38,726 bases of DNA. It comes from JACPGQ01 sp039798685 (GTDB lineage: Bacteria; Patescibacteriota; Microgenomatia; Levybacterales; UBA12049). Every line of letters begins with the position of its first letter. Position 1 is the first letter of the stretch. The stretch lies in contig JBDKFM010000003.1 of assembly GCA_039798685.1 (NCBI GenBank), positions 1 through 38,726 of the forward strand, written 5' to 3'. The position numbers and the translations under genes were made by a program. Under the pieces are notes generated by a model that was not told the origin of the DNA, searched no databases, and saw only the letters and a program-made list of their open reading frames with translations. This document shows, one piece after another, positions 20,461 through 28,509 of the stretch.

Positions 20461-22704
20461 ATGAGTGATACAAAAAAGACATTTCCAATCAAAGGTATGC
20501 ACTGTGCATCATGTGTCGGTGTGATTGAGAAGTCACTCAAGCGGACTCCTGGAGTGACTGATGCGGTTGTAAATCTCGCGACAGAAAAAGCGACAGTTTC
20601 ATACGATTCAGATGAGTGCGGGGAAGATCAGATTGCTACTGCGGTCTCAAATGTCGGCTATAAAATTGTTGCTGATTCCGATGCTGTTTCAGAAGACCGG
20701 GAGAAAATTGAAAAAGCAAAAGAACTAAAGAAACTAAAGATGAAAGTCGGCATGAGTCTCTTTCTCGGAGCGTTGCTTGTCTGGGGTAGTTTTCCGGGAC
20801 TCATGGAGACTGCGCCTGAGTTTTTAAGGAGTTTTTGGGTACAACTCCTATTTGCGACACCTGTGCAGTTTTGGGCAGGGTGGGATTTTTATAGGGCGAC
20901 GATTCCCGCACTAAAACATAGAACTGCAAATATGGACACGCTTGTTGCACTCGGGACTACCGTCGCATATCTTTACTCCGCCTTCGTGACATTTTTCCCG
21001 TCAGTTGTGATGGATCTTGGATTTGATGCAATGCCGTATTTTGATGTCGCGGCAATAGTCGTAGGTTTGATTTTGCTCGGACGTTATTTTGAGGCGAGAG
21101 CAAAAGGTCAGACGTCTGAGGCGATCAAAAAACTCATCGGTTTGCAGGCAAAAACAGCACGCGTTATTCGTGATGGGAAAGAAATAGATCTACCTCTTGA
21201 ACAGGTGATGAAAGGGGATGTGCTCCGTGTACGTCCTGGCGAGAAAATTCCCGTTGATGGTGTGCTCCTTACAGGCGAGTCAACAGTTGATGAGTCTATG
21301 GTGACTGGTGAGAGTCTACCTGTTGAAAAATCAAAAGGTGACAGTGTTGTGGGTGCGACGATGAATGGGACAGGGACGTTTACATATAAAGCGATGAAAG
21401 TCGGACAGGAGACCATGCTCGCGCAGATTATCACACTTGTTCAGGAGGCTCAGGGATCGAAAGCTCCGATTCAGCGGATTGCAGATGTGATCTCGTCATA
21501 TTTTGTGCCGATCGTGATCATGCTCGCGATAGGTACCTTTGGCGCATGGTATATCTTCGGACCACAACCTGCCTTACTTTTCGCATTACTTAACTCGGTT
21601 GCTGTGCTTATTATCGCATGTCCTTGTGCGATGGGACTTGCGACCCCAACTGCGATTATGGTTGGGACTGGTCTTGGAGCAAACCGCGGGATTCTTATAA
21701 AAGATGCAAAGAGTTTGGAGATCGCACATAAAGTCACGACAGTGATATTTGATAAAACCGGTACTCTCACGAAGGGAAAGCCTGAGGTCACCGATATTAT
21801 CCCGCTTCGAAAGATGAAGAGTGATGCGTTGTTGGTCTCAGCGGCATCTCTTGAGAAAGGCTCGGAACATTCTTTGGCAGAGTCTATTGTGAAGAAAGCT
21901 GAGGAGCAAAATTTGACACTTGTCGCTGTGTCGAAATTTAATGCGATTGCCGGACATGGTGTTGTGGGAGTAGTAGGTGGAAAGAAGTTTCTTTTAGGAA
22001 ACAGAAAGTTGATGGTACGGGAGAACGTAGCATTTGAAGAACATGCAGAGCGCATCGAGAAACTGGAGACTCAAGGAAAGACAGTGATGCTTCTTGCGAA
22101 TGATGGCGAACTTGTTGGCCTACTTGCTGTTGCAGACACGATAAAGGACTCAGCGAAAGAAGGGGTGAGCGCATTGCAGAAGAAAGGCATAGAAGTCGTG
22201 ATGATAACAGGTGATAATCAGAGAACAGCGAATGCTATTGCGTCACTGGTTGGTATTACCCGTGTCGTCTCAGAAGTGCTCCCGGATCAGAAAGAAGCAG
22301 AAGTGAGAAAACTACAAGCAACAACCTACAACCTAAAACCTCGAATTGTCGCCATGGTTGGAGACGGGATCAATGATGCTCCTGCGCTCGCAGTCTCAGA
22401 TGTTGGGATAGCCATGGGAACCGGAACCGATATCGCGATTGAGGCAGCGAATATCACACTGATAAATAAGGATCTGAGAACTGTTGCATCGGCTATTGAG
22501 CTGTCGCGAAAAACGATGCGAACTATAAAGATGAATCTCTTCTGGGCCTTTGGGTATAATGTGATACTGATACCCGTTGCAATGGGTGTGTTGTATCCTT
22601 TCTGGGGTATTCTTCTGAATCCGATATTTGCATCAGCTGCGATGGCAACGAGCTCAATTTCGGTTGTTGCGAATTCTCTTTTATTGAAACGGGCAAAAAT
22701 TTGA
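20461..22704 (+). CDS. copA: copper-exporting P1B-type ATPase CopA
   Basis: The 747-residue protein has one N-terminal metal-binding domain (GMHCASC, Cys15 and Cys18), the actuator motif TGES (282-285), the membrane CPC motif (387-389), phosphorylation site DKTGT with Asp431, and the hinge GDGINDAP (634-641). The last helices carry YN and MATSS motifs of the P1B-1 Cu(+) subgroup. ATP hydrolysis drives Cu(I) from cytoplasm to outside. One base separates it from the upstream cupredoxin gene and one from the next. Just before the hinge it has a short insert with TTYNLKPR, encoded by an AACCTACAACCT-type micro-repeat. Confidence 0.97.
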   Translation: MSDTKKTFPIKGMHCASCVGVIEKSLKRTPGVTDAVVNLATEKATVSYDSDECGEDQIATAVSNVGYKIVADSDAVSEDREKIEKAKELKKLKMKVGMSLFLGALLVWGSFPGLMETAPEFLRSFWVQLLFATPVQFWAGWDFYRATIPALKHRTANMDTLVALGTTVAYLYSAFVTFFPSVVMDLGFDAMPYFDVAAIVVGLILLGRYFEARAKGQTSEAIKKLIGLQAKTARVIRDGKEIDLPLEQVMKGDVLRVRPGEKIPVDGVLLTGESTVDESMVTGESLPVEKSKGDSVVGATMNGTGTFTYKAMKVGQETMLAQIITLVQEAQGSKAPIQRIADVISSYFVPIVIMLAIGTFGAWYIFGPQPALLFALLNSVAVLIIACPCAMGLATPTAIMVGTGLGANRGILIKDAKSLEIAHKVTTVIFDKTGTLTKGKPEVTDIIPLRKMKSDALLVSAASLEKGSEHSLAESIVKKAEEQNLTLVAVSKFNAIAGHGVVGVVGGKKFLLGNRKLMVRENVAFEEHAERIEKLETQGKTVMLLANDGELVGLLAVADTIKDSAKEGVSALQKKGIEVVMITGDNQRTANAIASLVGITRVVSEVLPDQKEAEVRKLQATTYNLKPRIVAMVGDGINDAPALAVSDVGIAMGTGTDIAIEAANITLINKDLRTVASAIELSRKTMRTIKMNLFWAFGYNVILIPVAMGVLYPFWGILLNPIFASAAMATSSISVVANSLLLKRAKI

Positions 22705-22705
22705 T

Positions 22706-23716
22706 ATGGAACTCTGGGTTATTTTTCTCACAGGTTTAACAGTAGGTGGTTTGAGTTGTCTGGCGGTGCAGGGCGGATTATTGGCGTCGGTTATTGCAGC
22801 CAGGGAAGATGCTGCTGCAACTGACGTGAAGCGTCATGCGCTTTTTGCAACGGCTGTGTTTCTGGTAGCCAAACTCGTCGCATATACTATCCTCGGATTT
22901 ATACTCGGAAGCTTCGGAGGCGCTCTGAATATCAGCCCGACAATGCAAACCGTGATGCAGCTTGCTGCAGGGCTGTACATGGTGGCAGTTGCGTTGAATC
23001 TCTTGAATATTCATCCTATTTTCCGTTATGCAATTATTCAGCCGCCTAGATTTCTGACCCGTCTTGTAAGAAATCAGTCAAAATCGAAAGATATTTTTGC
23101 GCCGCTACTTCTTGGTGTTATGACAATTTTTATACCTTGTGGGACTACTCTTGCGATGGAAGCACTCGCGATAAGCAGCACGCATCCGGTGGTTGGTGCG
23201 TCGATTCTTGCAGCGTTTACTCTGGGTACTATTCCTTTGTTTTTCGGTATCGGATTTCTTACTTCAATACTCGGGGATGCATATAAGACTCGGTTTCTGA
23301 AACTCGCGGCTGTTGCAGTATTGTATCTTGGTATTACCTCAATCAACGGAGCGTTTATTGCGCTCGGTTTTCCGCTCAACTCGCAGACTCTCGCAGAAAA
23401 CTTCTCGGGACTCGGACAAAAAGAACAGAAGTTGTATTCGGAGGTGCCTGTGAGTCAGAATGCTGAGATTATCGTCACGTCCAGAGGTTATTCTCCAAGT
23501 TATCTCAGAGTAAAAAAGGGAACACCTGTGACATTAACATTGATCAGTAAGGACGCATATAGTTGCGCGTCAGCATTTCGTATCCCTTCACTCAATGTGA
23601 GTCGCAATCTTCAGGCAAATGAGACACAGACGATTACATTTGTACCTGAGAAAACGGGAAAAATCCCTTTCTCCTGCTCAATGGGGATGTATACGGGAAT
23701 TATAGAGGTGATATGA
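22706..23716 (+). CDS. DsbD/SafE-type membrane protein fused to a cupredoxin-like domain
   Basis: The 336-residue protein has about six transmembrane helices in the N-terminal ~230 residues, with the family's short motif FIPCGTTLAMEAL (about 146-158) and a matching first half (GLTVGGLSCLAVQGGLL). This is the DsbD_2/UreH-like (SafE) membrane module seen in metal and thiol trafficking. The last ~85 residues form an outside cupredoxin-like domain with Cys287, Cys324, Met326 and Met328. The Cys-Cys spacing (37) equals that of the separate cupredoxin protein in this operon. The start is one base after copA; the stop overlaps the next start by four bases. A copper-transfer role across the membrane is inferred. 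Confidence 0.85.
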   Translation: MELWVIFLTGLTVGGLSCLAVQGGLLASVIAAREDAAATDVKRHALFATAVFLVAKLVAYTILGFILGSFGGALNISPTMQTVMQLAAGLYMVAVALNLLNIHPIFRYAIIQPPRFLTRLVRNQSKSKDIFAPLLLGVMTIFIPCGTTLAMEALAISSTHPVVGASILAAFTLGTIPLFFGIGFLTSILGDAYKTRFLKLAAVAVLYLGITSINGAFIALGFPLNSQTLAENFSGLGQKEQKLYSEVPVSQNAEIIVTSRGYSPSYLRVKKGTPVTLTLISKDAYSCASAFRIPSLNVSRNLQANETQTITFVPEKTGKIPFSCSMGMYTGIIEVI

Positions 23717-23940
23717 GTACAATTAAAAAAACATTTAAGATTGACGGTATGCATTGTAGTGCATGTGCGATGAATATAGATTTTGATCTTGAGGATCTGA
23801 ACGGTGTGATTTCTGCGAAGACGAATTATGCGAAACAGGTCAGTGAAGTAGAGTTTGATGAGACAGTGGTTACAGATGACGATATCATACAAGCGATTAG
23901 TAAAACTGGCTACAAAGCGAAACTTCTGAAGTCAGATTGA
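23713..23940 (+). CDS. CopZ-like heavy-metal-associated (HMA) metallochaperone
   Basis: The 75-residue protein is a single HMA domain: TIKKTFKIDGMHCSACAMNIDFDLEDLNGV, with the Cu(I)-binding pair Cys15 and Cys18, and the usual final 'IIQAISKTGYKAKLL'. Such proteins carry Cu(I) in the cytoplasm and hand it to CopA's N-terminal domain. Its ATG overlaps the stop of the membrane-cupredoxin gene (ATGA). It is the last gene of the operon before the separately promoted multicopper oxidase. Confidence 0.95.
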   Translation: MSTIKKTFKIDGMHCSACAMNIDFDLEDLNGVISAKTNYAKQVSEVEFDETVVTDDDIIQAISKTGYKAKLLKSD

Positions 23941-23965
23941 CATTCGTACTTCTTCTTGGCTTAAT
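23937..23965 (+). promoter_or_regulatory. promoter of the multicopper oxidase gene
   Basis: TTGACA (23937-23942) overlaps the stop codon of the chaperone gene; 17 bases later CTTAAT (23960-23965), then 6 bases to the ATG. The -10 match is moderate (4/6). No copy of the operator palindrome is present. Confidence 0.5.
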
Positions 23966-23971
23966 ACATAT

Positions 23972-25429
23972 ATGCCAAGGAAAACTGTCCGTCCCCGTAG
24001 CCTTGATAAAAAGAAAAGAACCCAGAAGATGCGCATTGCGCTGTTTCTATTTGGAGCGCTTATTGTGCTACTTTTTTTGTATTTTGTTGATTTGAATCCT
24101 CAGTGGCAGGAACCATCAGTCCGAAAAAGCGACAATGGAGTACTCAGTATGGTGCTCGCAGTTGTTAAGCAGAAAGTGTTGATTGGCGGCAAAGAAAAAA
24201 TGTCACAGGTTTATAACGGCACATATATCGCAGATACATGGGATATACGTGGGGGAGATACAGTAAAGGTGCGACTCGAAAACGGCATGACAGATCCGAC
24301 CAATCTCCATTTTCACGGAGGACATATCTCGCCAAAGGGACATTCTGATAACGTACTCGTCGCGATAAAACCAGGTGAGACGTTTGCGTATGAGTATAAA
24401 CTGCCTGCGACCCATCCTCCGGGACTCTATTGGTATCATCCTCATCTGCACCGCTATACAGATAGCCAGGTGATGGGAGGTATGCTCGGTGCGATTATCG
24501 TCAGAGGAGATATTGATGAACTGCCCGGGATAAAGGGTGTACCCGAGCGATTACTAGTGATGACGACAGAAGACGCAGGCAATAATGTCATACGACTTGT
24601 TAATAATCAGAAAAATCCCGTGCTTTTTATGCGTCCTTACGAGACGATCCGACTCAGGCTTCTCAATGCGAGTGCAGATGATTTTTATAATTTTTCAATT
24701 CCCGGGAAGACACTGCATGTCATTTCTCGTGATGGCAATACGCTTTCAGAAGTTGAGCAGGTGCAGAGTGAGGTCATGGCGCCGGGGGATAGAGTTGAGG
24801 TCTTATTGCAGGCGGGATCGTGGGGAGAATACATAGTCAAATCACTCCTTTATAAACAAGGGGCATTTACGTACCCTGAAGATACGTTTATGACGATTCG
24901 CGTTGCGGGATTTCCAGTACTTCCGGACAAGCTCCCGACGACACTTCTCCCGTATGATAATTTTTCTGACGCGGTCATTGATAATACGAGAACGCTGACA
25001 TTTTCAGAGGGAGGAACAGCACAGAATACAACATTTTTACTTGATGGTAAGGAGTTTAATCCTGAAGTGATCGATCAGATTATGACACTCGGTACGACTG
25101 AGGAGTGGCATATTATCAATCAGAGTAGTGAGATTCATCCGTTTCATATTCATATCAATCCATTCCAGGTCGTTTCAGTAAATGGACAACCACTTGTGCG
25201 GAAAGGTATGGACGATACGTTTCCAATTCCGGCGAAAGGTGAAATTGTGATCCGTACAAAGTATCGTGATTTTGACGGCAAATATGTCCTGCACTGTCAT
25301 ATCCTTTTTCATGAAGATCATGGCATGATGCAGCTTGTTGAGGTAGTCAAACCCGGTGCATCATCAGCACCGGATAACGGACTCCCGGATCGTGAAGGGA
25401 TGCTTCAGATGCGTGAGATGGCACACTAG
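23972..25429 (+). CDS. membrane-anchored multicopper oxidase
   Basis: The 485-residue protein has a basic start, one transmembrane anchor (about 22-41) and three cupredoxin domains outside the membrane. All four copper motifs are complete: HFHG (113-116), WYHPHLH (154-160), HPFHIH (389-394) and HCHILFHEDHGMM (441-453). Type 1 ligands are His389, Cys442, His447 and Met452. It couples one-electron oxidation, probably Cu(I) to Cu(II) as in CueO, to reduction of oxygen to water. A Met-rich segment typical of CueO is not obvious; 'MLQMREMAH' at the end is the only Met cluster. Own promoter, downstream of the copper operon. Confidence 0.95.
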   Translation: MPRKTVRPRSLDKKKRTQKMRIALFLFGALIVLLFLYFVDLNPQWQEPSVRKSDNGVLSMVLAVVKQKVLIGGKEKMSQVYNGTYIADTWDIRGGDTVKVRLENGMTDPTNLHFHGGHISPKGHSDNVLVAIKPGETFAYEYKLPATHPPGLYWYHPHLHRYTDSQVMGGMLGAIIVRGDIDELPGIKGVPERLLVMTTEDAGNNVIRLVNNQKNPVLFMRPYETIRLRLLNASADDFYNFSIPGKTLHVISRDGNTLSEVEQVQSEVMAPGDRVEVLLQAGSWGEYIVKSLLYKQGAFTYPEDTFMTIRVAGFPVLPDKLPTTLLPYDNFSDAVIDNTRTLTFSEGGTAQNTTFLLDGKEFNPEVIDQIMTLGTTEEWHIINQSSEIHPFHIHINPFQVVSVNGQPLVRKGMDDTFPIPAKGEIVIRTKYRDFDGKYVLHCHILFHEDHGMMQLVEVVKPGASSAPDNGLPDREGMLQMREMAH

Positions 25430-25502
25430 GCTTGTGAGAGAAGAAAACTTCAGTAGTGTCTGCAAAAATCTACAGTCTCAAACTCGTTATCCCGAAGATA
25501 CT

Positions 25503-26690
25503 TTAGGCTTTGATCAGTCGTTTTCTGTTTACTGTAAATATGATGAATGTGAGAATGATGAGGGGGAGTGCGAGGAAATTGAGATAATTCCAACCTCCGG
25601 TGAGGAGTATGCTCCCAATCATAAATGACGAGACGACCTGGCTCACAAAGACTATAAAATCATTGATGCCCTGTGCTTTAAATCTCTCAAGGTGTGTATG
25701 GGTTTGAGAGAGGAGGACTGTTGCCGGAATAAAAAGAAAATTCCACCCGATGCCGATAAGGACTGATACTCCCCAGTAGAAAAGGAGAGAATGTGCATGA
25801 ACTGCCAAAAAAATTGAGAGACAAAATGCGCCAAGTCCTAAGAGAAATGTCCGGTACACACCAAGCCGTTGCATAAGTACTCCGGTAAAAAGAGAGGGAA
25901 GATACATCCCCACCACATGGCTTTGACTAAGAAAGACGATATTGTCGAACGTATATGCCGGCATCATATGCAGATGGATCGGGACTGCTCCCATGATAAG
26001 TGACATGACGCTGTACGATGTGGCAGCTGCAAGGACAGCGACGTAAAATCGTGGATCAGTGACGATATTTTTTAAAGGCCTTTCTTTCACATGGATTTTT
26101 TCTTCAAGTGCATGGGTGTCTTTCAGGAAGAAAAGGAACGCACCCGATAAGGCAAAAAGCAGTGACAAAAGAATAAATGAACTTGTGAATCCTGGAAGAG
26201 TGAATGTATCCTGCGTCAGTTTTGCGATCTCAGGTCCGAGAATTCCCGCGATGATGCCGGCAAACAGTATAAATCCTACCGCTTTCCCGGCAGTGTTTTT
26301 CGTGACACTTTCACCACCTGCGAAGCGGTATTGTTGGACAAATGCGCCGTGGAAACCCATAAAAAAACAGCTTACACACAAGAGGTAAAACATCTGTTGT
26401 GAGACGCTGAATGCTGCGATGAGGGAAGCAATTGACGCGAGGAGAGCGGAGAGCAAAAATCCATTTCTTCTGCCGATTTTTTTCATTAAAAGCGCTGCAG
26501 GGATCGTACCCACAGCGATGCCGATAAACATACTCGTTGCGGGAAATGTCACGAGACTGGGTGTCGGTGCGATGTCGGCTCCTATAAGTCCGCCAAGAAG
26601 CGGGACGACACTCGCTGAGATTCCGCCGATAATTTGTGCGAGGAAGAGGAGGTAAATATTTCTGGGAAATGAGAGATACGCATGACGCAT
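25503..26690 (-). CDS. MFS transporter with CcoA-type copper motifs
   Basis: The ATG at 26690 (MRHAYLSF) is chosen because TATAAT lies 6 bases upstream; a longer frame to 26729 would overlap the promoter. The 395-residue protein has about twelve hydrophobic helices and the MFS loop 'LLMKKIGRRNGFLL' after helix 2. In helix 7 it reads M229-x3-M233 and in helix 8 H258-x3-M262, the two motifs required in CcoA, the MFS copper importer that supplies cytochrome oxidase. Extra His and Met residues (239, 241-243) sit between them. It ends tail to tail with the multicopper oxidase. A copper transport role is inferred from motifs and context. Confidence 0.85.
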   Translation of the reverse strand: MRHAYLSFPRNIYLLFLAQIIGGISASVVPLLGGLIGADIAPTPSLVTFPATSMFIGIAVGTIPAALLMKKIGRRNGFLLSALLASIASLIAAFSVSQQMFYLLCVSCFFMGFHGAFVQQYRFAGGESVTKNTAGKAVGFILFAGIIAGILGPEIAKLTQDTFTLPGFTSSFILLSLLFALSGAFLFFLKDTHALEEKIHVKERPLKNIVTDPRFYVAVLAAATSYSVMSLIMGAVPIHLHMMPAYTFDNIVFLSQSHVVGMYLPSLFTGVLMQRLGVYRTFLLGLGAFCLSIFLAVHAHSLLFYWGVSVLIGIGWNFLFIPATVLLSQTHTHLERFKAQGINDFIVFVSQVVSSFMIGSILLTGGWNYLNFLALPLIILTFIIFTVNRKRLIKA

Positions 26691-26696
26691 CGTACT

Positions 26697-26702
26697 ATTA
26701 TA
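26697..26702 (-). promoter_or_regulatory. -10 box of the CcoA-like MFS gene
   Basis: TATAAT on the minus strand, 6 bases before the ATG at 26690. The -35 region is weak. Between this and 26845 I see no further feature. Confidence 0.6.
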
Positions 26703-26845
26703 CATGTGTTCCTCTTTGCGACTTGCCACAGCAGTGATCGAAAGAGACTCGTGAGGTAAAAACCATAGTATTTGATACTTTCAGCCTGAGAAAGAATCCA
26801 TGAATAAAATAACCTACCAGTTTCATACTGAGAGCGTGTTCTTAG

Positions 26846-26875
26846 TTGAAAATATCATTAAAAAGAGGCTACTAT
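26846..26875 (+). promoter_or_regulatory. promoter of the BNR/FN3/LysM protein gene
   Basis: TTGAAA (26846-26851), 18 bases, TACTAT (26870-26875). The ATG at 26880 follows after only 4 bases, another ATG (26895) after 19. Confidence 0.5.
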
Positions 26876-26879
26876 AGTA

Positions 26880-28490
26880 ATGAGTAGTTTCCTGATGAAA
26901 AAATCCTTATTTATTATCTTCTTTTGTTTGTCATTTTTTTTCGTAAGCAGTACCAGTGCTTATGCAGCGCTTATGTTATCAGAGACTCAGCCTGGTGGTA
27001 ATATAAATCGGTCTTGGGCTGCATCGGCAATTTCTTCAAACGGGCAAAAAATAATTGTAGGAAATCAAGACGGAGGGTTGTATTTCTCATCAAATGGCGG
27101 TAATAATTGGGCACAAATAAATCCCAGTCCCTACGATAGTAGTGTTTGGTATACGGCAGCTATGTCGGGAGACGGACAGGTAATTCTGGTAGGTACGTAT
27201 GGAAACAGGATCTATCTTACGACGAATGGGGGAGTCAGTTGGTCAGAAACCCAGCCGAAGGGTGATGCTGATGCGAACTGGATTTCTACCAGTATGTCAT
27301 CAGACGGGCGGGTGATGTTAGCGGGAGTGGAGAGTGGCAGGCTCTATCTTTCGACTAACTCCGGAGTCAGTTGGTCAGAAACCCGGCCTGCGGGGAATGT
27401 CAATACAACGTCATATACAGCTGTTTCATCAAATGGGCAAACGTTATTGGTAGGCGAAAATGAGGGTTCCGGCGGCAGGCTCTATCTTTCGACTAACTCC
27501 GGAGCCAGTTGGTCAGAGACACGGCCTGCAGGTGATACGGATTATGGGTGGCGTACGGTGAGTATGTCTCCGGATGGTCAGGTAATGCTGGCAGGTACAG
27601 GTGGTGGAGGAGGCAGGCTCTATCTCTCAACAAACGCAGGAAACAACTGGTCAGAGACCCAGCCTCGGGGAGATTCAGGAGCAGATTGGATTTTAAGTTC
27701 TGTTTCTTCAGGCGGACAAACAATGTTTGTCAGTATGGACGATAGGCTCTATTTTTCGACAAACGCAGGAAACAGCTGGTCAGAAATGCAGCCTAACGGA
27801 GATCAAAATGGGAATTGGCAGCTTTTAAGTATGTCAGGTAATTCACAGGTTTTTGTGGCGGGAAATTATGACGGGAGAATCTTTTTAGGGTCCTATCCTC
27901 CGGTATCAGGTGCAGGCAGTCCTTCGGATTCTCCGCCATGTCCAACTATAAATGGAGCACCGGATCTTTTTCAGATAAACACCGACACCGGCTCTGCAAC
28001 AGTCTATTTTTCTCCGGTCGGACAGGCGACAAACTACGTTATCTCTTACGGATTTTCTTCTGATGCCAACCAATTTGCTGTCATGACTGGGCTCGGGACA
28101 TCAACTGGAGTTTTATCGTATACGATCAACTCATTACCTCTGAATACAACAACTTACTTTAAAATCTATGGTCAAAATAACTGCGGACAGGGGAATTGGA
28201 GTAATACGATGTCTGCCACTACCGTGAATAACGGACAGTATTACAAAAATATTGTTGCCCAGGTCCTGAGTATTCTACCGAGACAAACGACAGTCTTTGG
28301 AGCCAAAACAAGTAAGGTTTTGGGCGCTCATGCTCAGTGTGAAACGTATACAGTGAAATCAGGAGATTCTTTATGGGGAATTGCGAGTAAGAAATTAGGA
28401 ACAGGCGTTTTATATAAAACCATAGTGGAGTCGAATAATCTTCAGAATACGTCTCTTTCTCCCGGACGAAAATTAAAAGTAGGTTGTTAA
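26880..28490 (+). CDS. secreted protein with BNR/Asp-box repeats, FN3-like domain and LysM
   Basis: The 536-residue protein has a signal peptide (about 6-29), then about six repeats of ~48 residues (about 33-345), each with an Asp-box-like turn such as TTNGGVSWSE or STNAGNNWSE, as in beta-propellers of the sialidase/Ycf48 kind. A fibronectin type III-like domain follows (about 355-455), and a C-terminal LysM module ('YTVKSGDSLWGIASKKLGTG...LSPGRKLKVGC', about 489-536) that should bind peptidoglycan. At DNA level two repeats (27336-27395 and 27474-27533) are nearly identical, so they were copied recently. No enzyme site is visible; adhesion or cell-wall binding is likely. Confidence 0.9.
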   Translation: MSSFLMKKSLFIIFFCLSFFFVSSTSAYAALMLSETQPGGNINRSWAASAISSNGQKIIVGNQDGGLYFSSNGGNNWAQINPSPYDSSVWYTAAMSGDGQVILVGTYGNRIYLTTNGGVSWSETQPKGDADANWISTSMSSDGRVMLAGVESGRLYLSTNSGVSWSETRPAGNVNTTSYTAVSSNGQTLLVGENEGSGGRLYLSTNSGASWSETRPAGDTDYGWRTVSMSPDGQVMLAGTGGGGGRLYLSTNAGNNWSETQPRGDSGADWILSSVSSGGQTMFVSMDDRLYFSTNAGNSWSEMQPNGDQNGNWQLLSMSGNSQVFVAGNYDGRIFLGSYPPVSGAGSPSDSPPCPTINGAPDLFQINTDTGSATVYFSPVGQATNYVISYGFSSDANQFAVMTGLGTSTGVLSYTINSLPLNTTTYFKIYGQNNCGQGNWSNTMSATTVNNGQYYKNIVAQVLSILPRQTTVFGAKTSKVLGAHAQCETYTVKSGDSLWGIASKKLGTGVLYKTIVESNNLQNTSLSPGRKLKVGC

Positions 28491-28496
28491 TTCTGC

Positions 28497-28502
28497 TATA
28501 AT
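28497..28502 (+). promoter_or_regulatory. -10 box of the PIMT-like gene
   Basis: TATAAT, 7 bases before the ATG at 28510, only six bases after the previous stop codon. Confidence 0.55.
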
Positions 28503-28509
28503 CTGCCCC

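Noticed and set aside
21471..22055. 194-codon minus-strand frame inside copA
   Set aside because: It is antisense to conserved CopA motifs, with no promoter or ribosome site; a by-product of the codon pattern of the real gene.
23611..23892. Minus-strand open frame opposite the copper operon
   Set aside because: It lies fully over two well-supported genes (membrane-cupredoxin and CopZ-like) and shows no family pattern or start signal.
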